64,000 nucleotides of DNA, taken from positions 682,001 to 746,000 of the forward strand of contig OY727093.1 of assembly GCA_963402885.1 (NCBI GenBank), given 5' to 3'. Source of the stretch: Antedon bifida. Its lineage: Eukaryota > Echinodermata > Crinoidea > Comatulida > Antedonidae. The first letter of the stretch is position 1. The number at the start of each line of letters is the position of its first letter. The position numbers and the translations under genes were made by a program. Shown one piece after another: positions 52,101 through 64,000 of this stretch. Below the pieces are notes generated by a model. That model saw only the letters and a list, made by a program, of their open reading frames with translations. It had not been told where the DNA came from and searched no databases.

Positions 52101-55100
52101 GATCCAGGTCGAAGGTCATTGATGACTGTACCGTTTTCTTTTCCGTTTACTTCTATATCATTAGATGTTTTATCGCCGTATTCTCTGTATTGAATACTGT
52201 ATTGTATGATCACGCCATTGGCGTACTCTAGTGGCATTTTCTGCCATTTAATGTCCAGTGATGTAGCTGTGTTGCTAGCTAATGAAAACTTGGGAACATC
52301 TGTTGGTTCTAAATGATTCAAATTCAATGGTCAGTGATGGATCAAGGATTTTTAAATTTTTAATTGGATTTCCGCTAAAATTTCATGTCAATTTATTAAC
52401 TGGTATACCCTTATGCATTTTAATTTATTTATTATATTTATTTATATAAAATTTGTTTACTAATGTAAATTTTAAAAAGAATAAAAGATCACTTACTGTC
52501 AGGCTGGGTCCTGATGTAAACATATTCTGAGGGGTCACTGACCCCAATGCTATTGTATGCAAGTACATAAATTGTATAATTGGTAAATGGATGTAATTTC
52601 GGTATTTCTACAGGATCGCTACCATGAAAAATAGATTTATCTATTCCGCCTAAAAATTAGAAAAAGTAAGCAAAACAAGGCGATGATTCAAGTGGAAATA
52701 TAAAGTATGAACTTAATTAAGTTCAGTAACATTGGGCAGGTTCAGGCATAATTATTTACTTGGCTAAGCTGGTGCTTTACCCACCAAAGTTAGCGATAAT
52801 TCAATGAAACCAACTTAGCAGGTAAGTATTAGTGTATAGTTTGTTTATATGAGGGCCTCTTGATAGTCAGCATATGCTGTTTAGGGTCACCCTCTATAAA
52901 TAAGGTTAAATAAAAGAAAAAATGAATAAAAGAAAAAATGAATAAAAAAGTTAACTAAGCCCAATGGGTCATTATGGGCTACGTTTCAAAAATTGATAAT
53001 TGGATAAAAAGTTTATTCAAACAAAAATTCTCACCATTTGTTTCAAAATAATGAACACCGTATCCAAGAACAGGGATGATAGACTGGCTCCAGGTTACTA
53101 ACAACTTCTGAGAGTCACTTGCTTCCACTTGCACATTAAAAGGTGGATCAGGTCGACCAGATTCTAAACAAATCACACAACTAAGTTAATAAACTTCTTT
53201 TTAAGCATGAAACTTAGCCATTTACAGGACCAATCAATGCTACTACTGTACTGTACTGGAACGCATTGTTTGAAAGCAGGAAACTAGGACTTGATACAAT
53301 TTATACTGATGTGAAGTTGACAGAAAATAAGCCAGAGTCTGAAACAAATCTAGAATGTTGGGAAATGGGACAAGGTGTGAATGGCCATCTACGTTTTCTC
53401 TTATTGTTTTTTTAAAGGGTTTTTTTTCACCTTTCAAATGGGATGGAGAGGGGGATGGAGAGGTGAATGGGGAGGGGATGGAGAGGTGAATGGGGTTAGG
53501 ACAGAGCCAGCTAAGCTTATCATAATATTGAACCAAGAAGGTCATGTCACACACCATTTACATTTAACCATCATAGTTTAATATCAAAGAGTATCCAATT
53601 ACAGATTGGTGGAGAACCTGTTTAATTTGTTAAAATCTTAGAAAAGGAAAACAGCTCTAAGATAGATAGGAATTTAAAGGTAAACGTTGTAAAATAATAA
53701 TGCTTGACAAATATTGAACCAATAGAATAGAGAAATGCCATTGGATTCATTTAGCATACCGGAACCAATGCGTTTGTTGGTATATGATAAGAGGTGAAAA
53801 TAATATATTTACACAATGGTTATTGCAGTTAAACATTGGTCAGATAAAAACATTACAAAAACACGTTTACAAAAAATCTTTGATAAACATGTAACCATAC
53901 TACATAATACTATATTAAAATATATATTTATCAGTACAGTAGCAGGTAAATATCTACAAGTTGATTGCTATACAGTATCAAAATAGTACGTTTAGATTAC
54001 AGGTTTACAACACAATACAAGGGTGGGGGATGGAGGGGCAGGGCAGAGGAGTTCTGGAAAGTGACAAGAAAACAGTAATTTCACTCATTTTATAATTTTA
54101 AAAAACAAGATATAGTAACATCTGTATAATTTCTATCCCAACAGTATTAGTTAAGCGAAAGTTTTTTGTGATATGACAAATATTATTTTTAAACCCGGTA
54201 TTTTAAAATTAAATTCCCACCTTCCAATACCCTTATGTACGCCCTATACATACATGGGCTTGCAAAACAAGGAAGACCAGCACTCACATACATTTATTTA
54301 TTTATTTATTAACAATATTTAACCAGGGTGGCCCAATCAGTCAAAAAGACTGGTCTCCCTTGGGGCCCTGGGTACAATAGTACATTTTAAACTAAAATAT
54401 AAAAATAACAGTAAACACAATAGAACTTAAACTACAGTAATGCCTTAAAGTTACTTTTGAAAACATTTAAATTACTTGACAATTTAATTTCTTCACTTAA
54501 TTGATACATTGATATACTAGAGACGAAGACTGGTATGTAGAGAGATGGACTGGCGGTCACCATGGCAGATAGGAAGTTATGGAGGAATCTAGTCATATAA
54601 GTTTGGGTATGTCTTGGACTAAGTAAGTAAATAATAAACACTTTAAATATTTCAATCTCAATCAGTATAGTTTTAATTACTGAAATAACAACCCAGGTTT
54701 TTATAATGGAAAAAAGTCAAGTACTCACTCATTTTGAATTTGACTGCGACCGAGGCCTGCATGCTGCCAACTTGGTTTTCAGCAAAACATTGGTATATAC
54801 CAGTGTCTCTTACTTGTGATGCCAATATCACAAGTTTATCCACATCTGTTTCTGGGATAGTGAATCTTTCGTCCAACACAACAGGCATTCCATTTTTATA
54901 CCATATTATTTTTGGTTTTGGTTGACCAATAGCCCGACATCGGAGGTGTATATTTCGGCCTATTATAACGTCACTTTGTTCCTCTGGTGGTTCTTCAATG
55001 ATGGGAGGTGCTAAAATACAACAATTAATTATTGTTTTAAAGATATAACTTATCTATATATAATTTATCTTTATAACCTCAATTTCAAACTAGACATGAA

Positions 55101-58100
55101 ACTCGTCACTTTGACGAGTTAGTTATCCGCACAACGACAAACGCCACGTGCACGTCATACGTTGGAATATTGCACACAGATAAAGATTATGGCATTATGA
55201 CAAGAACTGAAGAATATGATATGCTGTTAGTGCTGAATTCTGTCAATTTGTGTCATATAGTATATACATGCAAACAGTATAATCTGTATACATATTACAT
55301 ACAGTGTAGAATAGGTGAAATTACGGGACCCGCCATTTATTCCAATTTTTAACATGGCGACGGTATCAAAATGAAACACTTAAATAGCAATTTCTGAAGG
55401 AAATTATCTCAGGAACAACATATTAACGTGTAGAAGTAATTTGAATACGTAAAATATAGATGCGCACCCTTTTAAATGTGATGAACTATTACGCAAAATA
55501 TGAAAATACGACTTTTTTTATTCAACTGGCCATATGATGACGTCACAACATCCGATTGGCAAAATGTTTACATGAATTCGTATCTACAATCCAATAGCTT
55601 CCAGAAAAAGTTTTAATCGTGATTATCACATTTTATTCTTACGAGCTATTACAGATTAAAATTTACTGTAAAGATGAAATTAATGACCCACGTAATTAAA
55701 ATTTTTAGGCATGATGACGTCATAAAAATTAAAATATTTTTATCTCATGCTAAAGAAAGTTGATTGACCTACACAATATATAAATTTAGGAGAAAAAGGA
55801 ATACAGATAAGCGTGATGCGCTCTATTGAATGTGATGAGCAATAACGAAAGAGACAAAAATCCTATATTTTACATTCGTGTGGCCATACGATGACGTCAC
55901 AATGTTTTTTTAGCCTTATCGATGCATGATCCGATATCTACAACTCATCAACTTCTAGATTTTGTAATAAAAATAAACGGTTCACGGTTTACTTTAGAAA
56001 CTATGACTGTTTAAAAAAAGACATAATTTTGACGATTTTTTAAGCTTTTTCATAAAAAACGCGCACGAATTGTCTTATTCAACGTGTTCGTATGGCGTTA
56101 TTTAAACTGGAAAAGGTCTAAATTGTTTTCAAAATTACTAGGAAAGACTTGAAAAATATAATTCAAGAGAAAAAAATATGTTTTTAACGCTACGTGCGCA
56201 CCGCGTGCGTAAAAAATTGCGCGCCCGTGGGAATTTTTGACATGCTCAAAATGACAAGAAACGCATAAAAAGTTGATTAGAAATTAATTTTGCGCATTTT
56301 GAAATTTTAAATGCGCGTGCGCGCGTAACTTCTTGTGAAACATGCCATTTTTAATCCGTAGAAAGTTTGCCCCTGATATGACTTAAATTTTGTCAAAGTG
56401 TCAATACTAAATGACTTTTGGCTTTTAATCTATAATCAATCATTGAAATTCATAAAATTGCGCGTAAGTCACGTTGCGCAACTATGACGTCATTCAAAAA
56501 TAGGAGGTGCACAACTTCACGTAAATGCCCATATGTTGTCAAAGTTATGAAATGTTATGTTTACATATTTTAGAGAAACACGACTCACAAAAAGGAAGGA
56601 AGGAAAGAAGAATAATACAGAAAAAAAATATTGATCTCATACAATAACAAGGAGTTATCCGCTTGGTATACCAAGCGGATAACTAATAAACAAATTCTTT
56701 TGTGACTATTAAGGTTCATCCTTGATACCACATTGTTTTAATTATATTTTTGTTATATTTAAATAAAAAAATATATGTAGATCAACTAACTAACACAAAA
56801 ATGGGAAAAATATACAGAAACATTTAAACCGACGACAAAATTAGCTTTATAAAGTGATGTTTACTTATAGATATCATTGAATCAATTTAGCAACACTTTT
56901 ATCAACACCTTGATATACTTAACTCCGCTATTCCTCCTACATAATTAGATCACATGCGGCAGTCATAGGCTTATAATTGGCCTAGATTTATTCAACTGGA
57001 CATGGGTCAATCAATATGGTGAATAACCAAATCCAAGTCCATTTCAACCTTCAAGTTTTGATCCTATATTTCCTGATACTTGTAATTATCTAACCTTATG
57101 GTATCACTACCTGTGCTATACTTTATCAACCATTAAGGCTATTTACACTATATGTGAATCTTTATAATCCCAAGCGTTTTAAGTGCCTTTACAAACAGGT
57201 GCTAAAGGCCATGGGAAATATTCGTGCGGGTGCGAACTTTCGGCCGCCGCATCAAACAAGTTCTTCAGCTGGTGATGAATGTTTACATACAAAATGGCAC
57301 CAGGATACTTTTGAGGTGCTGTGTTTCTTCCGAAAAATGATGAAATACTAATTTACTGACTTTACAAATAGACTATTGTTTGAAACAAGTATTTGAACAT
57401 ATTTAGTCAAAAATGGTCTAATAATTAGTTACTAACTGTGGCCAATGTATTTACACACAGGTAAGCCCATGCACAAATGACGACAACTTAGGTGTTTTTT
57501 AAATTAAAATCTACCCCAATCAAACTGACCCAGATTTCTGAACTGAGTCACAAAACAACTTTAGTATTTAAGGATATGTGTTACTTTAATTAGTTCTGTC
57601 AGTTTCAATAATGCATGTATACACCTTACTGTAACCTACATCATAATATTCATGAATCAAGTTATGGAAATGAATATTTTCTCAATGGATTTAATGATGG
57701 TCATTGGTCAGTCATTCCTTTGTCCGATTGCTATTACTTATGAATATAAGTATTATTTATAGAGTATATTAGCATATCGTAACTTTCCTACATTCAATAT
57801 TATTACATTAGTACTTGTCAACAGAGACAAAGACAATCTTGTACGTACATTATCAAATGTAATATCGAGAAGTATAATATAATTTTGAGGTAAATCATGA
57901 TTAATGATTTCAAAATTGTTGTCTATCTGTCATTATCAAGGAATGACCAATACAAGTACACAATTTACCTGAAATTAATTGAAAAATAATTTACAAAGTT
58001 ATTTTTTGTGTCCTGATTTTAAGTTTCCAATTGACAAATAATTCTTTCTCTGGAAAGCATGGGCTATTGTCGGTTTATCCGGGTAAGCTGGGCACAAAAT

Positions 58101-61100
58101 AGACAATTCACTTTGTTCTTAAAACTTACCTACAACTGTTAGTTTAGCACTTCTTTCAGCTACAACGCTCCCAGCTTGAAGAACTTGGCAGGAATACAAG
58201 CCAGAATCATCTGATGACAAGTCCTGTAACATCAGGTTATTACGGCCTATTGAACTTGCTCGGCTCGACAATTCAACTATTTTTCCATCTGAAAAACAAA
58301 ATTTATTTAATATTTTCATTAGATAAGTTTGTGGCCATCAATAAAAACTTTTTTTGTAATTAAAAAAAATATATTTATATTTATTCCAGTACACTGATAT
58401 TGTTTATAAGGGTCATCACCTGACAAGTGCTTGTACTTCTAGACAATTTTAATATTAAAAATAAATATTTAATTTTCCTTTTTTTTGTATTGTTATTTTT
58501 GTGATATTTTGACATTTTTAATATCTGAAATTCAACGTAGTAAGTATTTATTTATTGATTTAATTTGGACACTTCATCTTTAGAACTGTGGCACTCACAA
58601 AAACAAAGCCATTTGTGGTGCGGTTAAAAGAAAGAAAAAAAAACATTACATAACATCAACAAACATTAAAAATACCTGTATGTACAGAGTATATAAAAAG
58701 AGAAAGAGTTTGATCTCTTTATATCAAAATGTCGAACATAAAGCTGATGATATGCTTTGTAAGTAGAACAAGTCTCAAAATGTCTCTAATGACAACAATC
58801 AATCATTAATGTTTGTTATCTGTTTTTGTACTTTTCTTCATCTCTATTCACCTTGAGCATTTCATGTTTTTACTAAATACAACACAAACCGATCAATCAA
58901 CATTTCATTATATTGTTGTTATCTTATATCCTAATGGCATGCCATCAGTAGCTATTAAAAAAGATCTTAGATTCTCACATTATTGTCCATGTTCTATCTA
59001 GCACATTGGATGTTTAAAGGCAGAATTCACATTAAGAGTAATGTAACTGCGATACAGGGTAGACAATGGGGAGGCGGGATGGCAAGAGGCTTTCTACATT
59101 CTAGGAGTGTTATCAGATAATCTATATTGTTTTGACAACTCTTGTAACATGACCACAGTGCTGATTTTGCCATTTGTCCCCCAATGTAATGTAGACTGCA
59201 ATGTAACTGTGATAGACCGCAATGTAACTGTGATAGACCGCAATGTAACTGTGATAGACAGCAATGTAACTGTGATAGACCGCAATGTAACTGTGATAGA
59301 CCGCAATGTAACTGTGATAGACCGCAATGTAACTGTGATAGACCGCAATGTAACTGTGATAGACCGCAATGTAACTGTGATAGACCGCAATGTAACTGTG
59401 ATAGACCGCAATGTAACTGTGATAGACCGCAATGTAACTGTGATAGACCGCAATGTAACTGTGATAGACCGCAATGTAACTGTGATAGACCGCAATGTAA
59501 CTGTGATAGACAGCAATGTAACTGTGATAGACCGCAATGTAACTGTGATAGACCGCAATGTAACTGTGATAGACCGCAATGTAACTGTGATAGACCGCAA
59601 TGTAACTGTGATAGACCGCAATGTAACTGTGATAGACCGCAATGTAACTGTGATAGACCGCAATGTAACTGTGATAGACCGCAATGTAACTGTGATAGAC
59701 CGCAATGTAACTCAGAAAAAAGCATGTAAACATAACTAATTAAATATTTAACTGTACACCATATTTACTGGTTTACCACATCACAAAAACATCACAATAA
59801 TAATAATCTTTTATTATCATGATTGACACGATTCTTCTCTGATACAAAATGAAATAGGCAAAGGTCAACAGATAATGGCTTTATCACATGACCTCCCAAA
59901 TGATGCTTCAAAATTAAGTTTACCTATGTGTACATGCTCTTCTCTCTATCGGAGTTAAATTGCGTTCAAACACAAACATTAGACCAATTAAAAATGCAGT
60001 GAAAAATGAAGTCCTGAACTTAACTTTTGCATTGTAATTTCCAAAATTTTGGGGAAGCTGGGCTGACTGGCGAACTAATCGGGTGTATCTCTGAAACCCA
60101 TCAGAGTTATATTGCAGTTGAAGGTATACTTGGAGGTATAAAATCAGTACACTTTCATTGGATGTACAGTAACTCAGATATGATTCAGATGCTTAAGAAT
60201 TAACAAACCTAACAGTGTAGTGTGTGTAAACACACCTTTTTGACCATTGTAATACAGTAAATGTAAAAATAAGACAGAAACAGATCGAAAACGAAATCAT
60301 CTTTAATACTCAAGAACATAAATGGGAACAATTACATTAAATATGATGCAAAAGTTGTCATCCATTAACTTAACAGCCCATAAAGAAGTTCTATTTCAAA
60401 TTGTGTTTATTTCCATTACTTAATAAATCTAGTGTTGAGGTGATAGCCTTTAACCAAGAAATGTGTAGTTTATCTACAGTACTAAATTATACAAAAGTTC
60501 TTTGTTGAAATTCTGATGAGCTTTCTATACAGTAATTATCTTATCTTAATTGTGAGTAATACAAGCTACAGTGTTTAATTACATCTCTTGTGCTTCATAT
60601 GCTAAATAATCAATTCTGCGTTCTAAAAATTTATCTGACAAACGTCATTAAAAACGTTTACAGTATACCATTTTGATTCATCTTCAATATCCTTTTTTTT
60701 AATTGTTTATTTTACAGTATCTTGGACACAATACAGTAGTAAATTAATCACTGTCCTATCAGATAGGTGGTAAACCCCTGACACGGGGGCTTTCTTGTGA
60801 ACCAGTTCACCCCTCATCTTGAATGACTGGGTTATTAATTAAAGTAACACAGGTAAAATGACGTGTACACTGGACCTTCAGTTTATAGCCCTTAGAAGGC
60901 TTGTTCCACCACCACAACTAGAAGCAAGTCGCCCCGAACCCATGCCAATATTGTTGGCTTTTTACGGTAAACATCAGATATAGCTTGACCCAGCATCCAT
61001 AAGGGTGTGTTATAATGTTGCACACTTCCTTTAGATAAAAAGTGTCATAAGAAAGTGCCATGTCCTAAATTGCGTTACCTACATAAACAGCTGAAGGTGA

Positions 61101-63905
61101 TAAATCATTATGCTATGGAAAATCTGTATCAACAAAATATAAATCAATATTTTGACAATCCTACAATATCCAAAATAAATATATTCATTGCTACATAATC
61201 TTAGTGATTTGTTTATTGTCCATAAACAATATCATAAAAGCAGAAAGTTAATGTAGTGTACAAAGACTATTTATTTACTATCTATTTATGTACAAAGTCA
61301 AGTAGGACCTGTTTCTATAGAAACAATCAAAAAGAACGGTTTTTCGCTTTTGTTTATTCAATGGTTTTATTGATAACCGGTTTTTTTAAGTGATTTGTTT
61401 TATAAAAAAATCATGTTGCAGCCTAATTTTTCTCAAACTAAAAACCGTTGTTGATCATTGTGTTTAGTTGTTTAATCATGTCAAATTGTTGTTGGTTGCT
61501 AAGGGTGAATTCTAAGCCTAAATTTATATTTTTGAACCAATCGTACTTTTGAGAAATAATAGATTGAGAATGAAATCAACCGGAATCAAATTAATTCAAA
61601 TTAACTACAATAGCCTTCATTATTACAATAAAATATCATTGATTGTTTACTTGATAGTGTGCAGGTTATTGAACAACACACTCCCTCAGCTGATCTAGTC
61701 AATAGTGTAAATAGTTTAAAAGTACTAACTGTAGAATACATTACATTTTCAATTCTTCGAAAACCAGACTGCTCAAAATGGGTTGGACCAAAAAGTGCAC
61801 AAAACAGACTACCTTCTAGGGTGACACAAGACCCCAAAACCAGACTAAAGCTCAGAAATGTCTCAAAACCAGACACCCTTTAGGGTAGCTCAAAATGCCT
61901 AGTTTTCCCCTGCAAAGTCTAGTTTTCAGAGTGCATTTTAAATTGTTTGAAACGTTCAGTGCATTAAAGGTTTTGCTGGCCGTATTGGTACATATGGTAC
62001 TACAGACTCTCATCCCTTTTCAGTCGATTTCTCTTTAATAAATTTCTTTGTAACATGCCCCCCTTCCCCTTAACCCCCAAAGACATGCACATTAGACTTC
62101 TAGGTTCTTATAGCCACTTGGATGCAACACAAGGACCTAAGCCCATCATCGTAATTTGACACGATAGATCATCCAAACTGTTGTTATTGGTCAACACACT
62201 TGCGTACAATACATATTGGGCCTACATTGTTGCATTGTCTCCAAGTGAGAACCAAGCTTAACGCAAAATGATGATGTAACTTACCTTGTTTGCTATGTAT
62301 CCACGCCACAGTACAAGACTCGGGCAAATCCACAAAGCATTCCATCACCACATTTGTATGACGTTTACGAACAATAGCATCAGGAGACTTAACAAATACA
62401 ACATCTATGGGCTGTCGTAATGTTGAATTGAGCGACAACGTTACTGGTTGGCTTTGTCTTTTACCGGCAATGTTTTGAACGACACATCGGTATTCTCCCG
62501 TTTCCTGTTCGGTGACATCAACAATTTGTAAAGCACCCCCAGGAAGAACCGTAAATCTGTAATTTATTACGTTAAACAAATTAATTTCATTTTCCTATCG
62601 TAAATGATCAAAATTATTATTATCATCATATTTTATCAATTTTTATGTATTCAAATTGAAGTTCAGCTAGGCACAAAATTGACTAATATCATAGTCTAGA
62701 TAATTGATTTTTTAAACAATTATTTCAAAATTAAAGATTTTAATACAAATACTATAGTTCTACTTTTATTGAACAGAGTTTGTTTGTACTTTTTTGGATT
62801 TAAAGTACCTCACAGTTTTTGGGTTACAGTATACCAACTTTTGTGGACAGACAAGTTAGTTAAAAATAAAATAAAACAACGAATATGTTCACACCTACAG
62901 GTGTGAAATTTAGTTAATCAGGATGTGATTTTTCTTTTATGATATAATTTAAGTAAAAAATTAACCGAATAATTTTTAGGCATTGAAAAAAAAAGATTGA
63001 AAAAAAGAAAATTGATATCCATTCCTTGACATGTTAATATTAACATTGACATAGAATCAGTACTGTATACTGTAATGTAATATAACCAGTAATAATAAAA
63101 TTATTATATAATCATGGAAAATAACGTAGATTCAAGTATTTTGACAAAATAAATTTAAATTGGAATGGAAGGTGCTAGTATCATTAAACAACAAATCATG
63201 ACAATGTTTATTAATATTTTAAATTAGACAAATTTACTTATGAAGGTAGAATTATCCCAATACTCTTATCAGCTTTATTGGCAGATAATTCTAAAGTACT
63301 GATAAATATTCATAAATTATGACAGGGTACAGTTAGATATATTGCAAAATACCCTTCAACTGAGCTAAACTCAAGGTCACTTTATTTTACCCCAAGGGTC
63401 GTTGTATATACTTCAAAGTAAACAAAATCCGTCATGGATTAAATATGAAAACAGTACTCAACAGTACAGTAATCACAATTTCAATTTTCAAACAATCTCC
63501 CATCAAAAGCGAATTTTATGTTGGCTTTTTTTTCCCGAGTCAGATGACATACAGTATAGTATACAAAATTGTCTTACAGCTCAGTGTGAAAGGGGCTTAT
63601 AGCTCTACAGTAGTAGTACTGTATCCCAATAAGACCGGTTTACACTGTCAAATGTGCTACATTAAACACAAGACAATTCGAAACAAAATTGAATATTTAA
63701 TATTATTTAAAAAGCAGACAGTATTGCTTTTAAACTAACTTTGATCCAACTCCATCCCCGCTGCCTTCATCTTCTCCAATAGCATTTTTCCCATGATGCC
63801 ATTTGACAGTTGCTGGCGGCGCTGCATCAATTCCGCAGAAAAACCTGGCAACCCCTCCTAGCCTTGTGATTACTGGCTCTGGCAGGCTTGTAAAAATGGG
63901 CTTAG
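34115..63905 (-). CDS. Protogenin/IGDCC-type receptor (Ig and FNIII, single-pass; N terminus missing)
   Basis: A surface receptor of the DCC superfamily. Exons in transcript order: 63905-63740, 62556-62285, 58288-58130, 55010-54729, 53163-53035, 52649-52497, 52308-52003, 50968-50786, 39087-38992, 37777-37579, 37116-36983, 36659-36480, 35979-35788, 35477-35366, 35192-35015, 34612-34115; all phases agree. About 1078 residues are visible. Exons 1-2, 2-3 and 4 encode three Ig domains (Cys pairs FFCG/YRCVV, MECF/YSCQV, LRCR/YQCFA). Exons 5-13 encode five FNIII domains. A run of aspartates ends exon 13. Exon 14 holds the membrane helix (GLMLGFGIVVGCIFCCVAIL). Exons 15-16 encode a Ser-rich tail of about 230 residues ending HVREYTV. 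Five FNIII domains match protogenin and IGDCC4; DCC and neogenin have six and IGDCC3 two. A fourth, N-terminal Ig and the signal peptide should lie beyond the window. PRTG versus IGDCC4 cannot be settled here. Confidence 0.9.
34741..34872. mobile_element. MITE family 1, right end missing
   Basis: Starts with CTCTGTCTACACTATCAAAC and keeps the ATATGGTAGTGAT words and GTCCATATATGAGCACATCA, but lacks the terminal inverted repeat on the right. Lies in the last intron of the IGDCC-type gene. Confidence 0.75.
35223..35306 (-). mobile_element. tRNA-derived SINE head (minus strand)
   Basis: The minus strand carries CATGGGTTTGAGTCCCATG (T-arm with B-box) after GTGATTTGGGGGT, matching the element at 18924-18987 word for word with a few changes. 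It lies in the intron between the transmembrane exon and the next exon of the receptor gene. Confidence 0.55.
36274..36427. mobile_element. MITE family 1, full copy
   Basis: The inverted ends are TCGTCTACACTATCAAACTT and GTTTGATAGTGTAGACAGAG. The interior has GTGCCCATATATGGACATGA and ATTTGGGCACATCAC. It lies 52 bp from an exon of the receptor gene. Confidence 0.8.
37990..38122. mobile_element. MITE family 1, degenerate copy
   Basis: The right end GTTTAATAATGTAGACAGAG is recognisable, and the interior keeps GATATGCCCATATATTGACA and TTTGGGCATATCACA. The left terminus is mostly lost. Confidence 0.65.
42873..43278 (+). mobile_element. tRNA-derived SINE, about 400 bp
   Basis: The head has GTGGCCGAGTGGTTAAGACA (class II tRNA A-box) and CTTGGCAAGGGTTTGAGGCT (B-box). 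The body has GTACACAAAATGCTCATGTG and GGGTTACCCCGGTGTATTAG. The tail ends at GAATGCGCTATATAAATACA, a 3' end common in marine-invertebrate SINEs. A partial second tail-proximal copy follows at 43388-43470. Confidence 0.7.
45615..45793. mobile_element. Pogo/Tc1-like MITE
   Basis: Starts CAGTAAACCCCCATTAAGGG and ends GGAGGGTCTACTC, a short imperfect inverted repeat flanked by TA on both sides. Termini of this CAGTARACCCC type are characteristic of pogo/Tigger-like elements. It has no coding capacity. Related sequence in the opposite sense occupies 45866-45955, ending TAGGCTTTTACTG. Confidence 0.6.
49312..49572 (+). repeat. Tandem duplication, about 130 bp x 2
   Basis: Two adjacent direct copies, almost identical, each with GAAAGGTGTGTA, GTTTGGTTTATTTATTCCAC, CATAACAACAATRCAATAAC and GCATTTCCTTGACTGTAACT. 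Confidence 0.9.
50114..50400 (+). repeat. Tandem duplication, about 143 bp x 2
   Basis: Two adjacent direct copies start at TTGAATATAAGATGTAAAGG and end at GGTATATTTAAGCACAG. They differ by a few bases. They lie about 400 bp upstream (plus-strand sense) of the FNIII exon at 50786. Confidence 0.9.
53164..54728. other. Intron between the last Ig exon and first FNIII exon
   Basis: AT-rich intron of 1.56 kb. A short GGGGATGGAGAGGTGAATGG repeat lies near 53450-53510. A TTTATTTATTTATT run followed by CAGGGTGGCCCAATCAGTCA at 54295-54345 resembles a dispersed repeat I cannot name. No gene is visible. Confidence 0.5.
55119..56686. mobile_element. 1.57-kb non-autonomous DNA element with terminal palindrome
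   Basis: The block begins TTAGTTATCCGC (55119-55130) and ends with the exact inverse GCGGATAACTAA (56675-56686), a perfect 12-bp terminal inverted repeat. The right end forms a perfect 32-bp palindrome (56653-56684) centred on GGTATACC. The interior is strikingly different from its surroundings: rich in GCGCG words and with ATGACGTCA repeated at about 55540, 55710, 55886 and 56485. No transposase frame is visible. It occupies an intron of the receptor gene. Confidence 0.65.
56687..58129. other. Remaining intron sequence between Ig exons
   Basis: AT-rich intronic DNA after the 1.57-kb element and before the exon at 58130. I see no coding potential and no clear repeat in it. Confidence 0.5.
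59195..59714. repeat. 21-bp minisatellite, about 25 copies
   Basis: The unit is CAATGTAACTGTGATAGACC followed by G. Nearly all copies are identical; the only recurrent change is CAGC for CCGC in two places, roughly 250 bp apart. Because 21 is a multiple of three, open frames of 200-230 codons appear in several frames on both strands. None is supported as a gene. The array lies in the receptor intron between exons at 58130 and 62285. Confidence 0.95.
59740..62284. other. Intron sequence of the IGDCC-type gene
   Basis: AT-rich intron continuing from the 21-bp array. Possible decayed SINE sequence lies near 60.76-60.98 kb (GCCCCGAACCCATGCC as an inverted B-box), but it is too weak to list. A MITE family 3 copy ends just before the exon. 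No gene is supported. Confidence 0.5.
62097..62258. mobile_element. MITE family 3 copy
   Basis: The left end CTAGGTTCTTATAGCCACTT and the right end CCAAGTGAGAACCAAGCTT are diverged inverted repeats. The interior shares GATGCAACACAAGGAC and CACGATAGATCATCC with the copy at 3938. It ends 26 bp before the exon at 62285, close to the splice donor of that minus-strand exon. Confidence 0.6.
62557..63739. other. Intron between the first two visible receptor exons
   Basis: AT-rich intron of 1.18 kb splitting the first visible Ig domain. Short plus-strand open frames at 63402-63738 show no protein features. Nothing else is recognisable. Confidence 0.5.
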
Positions 63906-64000
63906 CTAAAAAAAACCAAAGGAAAATATGGCAATTAACATTCAAAATACCAAACATTTAAATGATACATTATATTATTTTGCTAATCTTTATAAATTCA

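Noticed and set aside
55119-56686. Helitron, because of a palindrome near a CTAA end
   Set aside because: The palindrome reaches the very end instead of lying about ten bases inside, and a 12-bp terminal inverted repeat is present, which Helitrons lack.
59027-59739. Long open frames of 203-232 codons on both strands
   Set aside because: They consist almost entirely of the 21-bp minisatellite, whose unit length is a multiple of three, so stop-free frames are expected. No splice signals, start context or domain support a gene.

Overview
The window is nuclear DNA of an AT-rich invertebrate animal with large, repeat-laden introns, GT-AG splicing and deuterostome-type gene content: a fibropellin-like EGF/CUB gene, a Rab GTPase, a TEX9 orthologue and a DCC-superfamily receptor. 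Fibropellin-like EGF/CUB genes, short tRNA-derived SINEs and many small inverted-repeat elements fit an echinoderm or a related marine invertebrate. I cannot fix the species from sequence alone.

Layout. (1) 1-7827, plus strand: the 3' part of a membrane-anchored protein with 16 visible EGF repeats, one CUB domain, one transmembrane helix and a six-residue tail; its 5' end lies before the window. (2) 7828-11219: intergenic, with palindromic repeats and two copies of a MITE. (3) 11220-18175, plus strand: a complete seven-exon Rab-family GTPase of 209 aa ending in the prenylation motif CGC. Its second intron carries a 41-42 bp minisatellite. (4) 19855-24656, minus strand: a complete eleven-exon TEX9 orthologue of 403 aa. 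(5) About 24.70-29.35 kb: a composite foldback-like repeat whose inverted ends are about 170 bp. It holds 97-bp tandem repeats, larger direct duplications, a LINE remnant and tRNA-derived SINEs, and it begins about 55 bp upstream of the TEX9 start codon. (6) 29.35-34.1 kb: AT-rich non-coding DNA with degenerate tandem repeats, probably including 3' UTR of the next gene. (7) 34115 to beyond 63905, minus strand: sixteen exons of a protogenin/IGDCC-type receptor (three visible Ig domains, five FNIII domains, one transmembrane helix, about 200-residue tail). Its N terminus lies beyond the window end, and one intron is 11.7 kb.

Every exon join listed was checked for reading phase, and all joins agree. 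The genes do not form an operon or a shared pathway. The EGF/CUB protein and the IGDCC-type receptor are surface proteins, the Rab is a membrane-traffic switch, and TEX9 is a coiled-coil protein of unsettled function. TEX9 next to a protogenin-type gene recalls the human 15q21 neighbourhood of TEX9 and PRTG. I found no unknown protein system. The most unusual objects are the foldback-like composite, several MITE families with readable termini, and a 1.57-kb element with a terminal palindrome.
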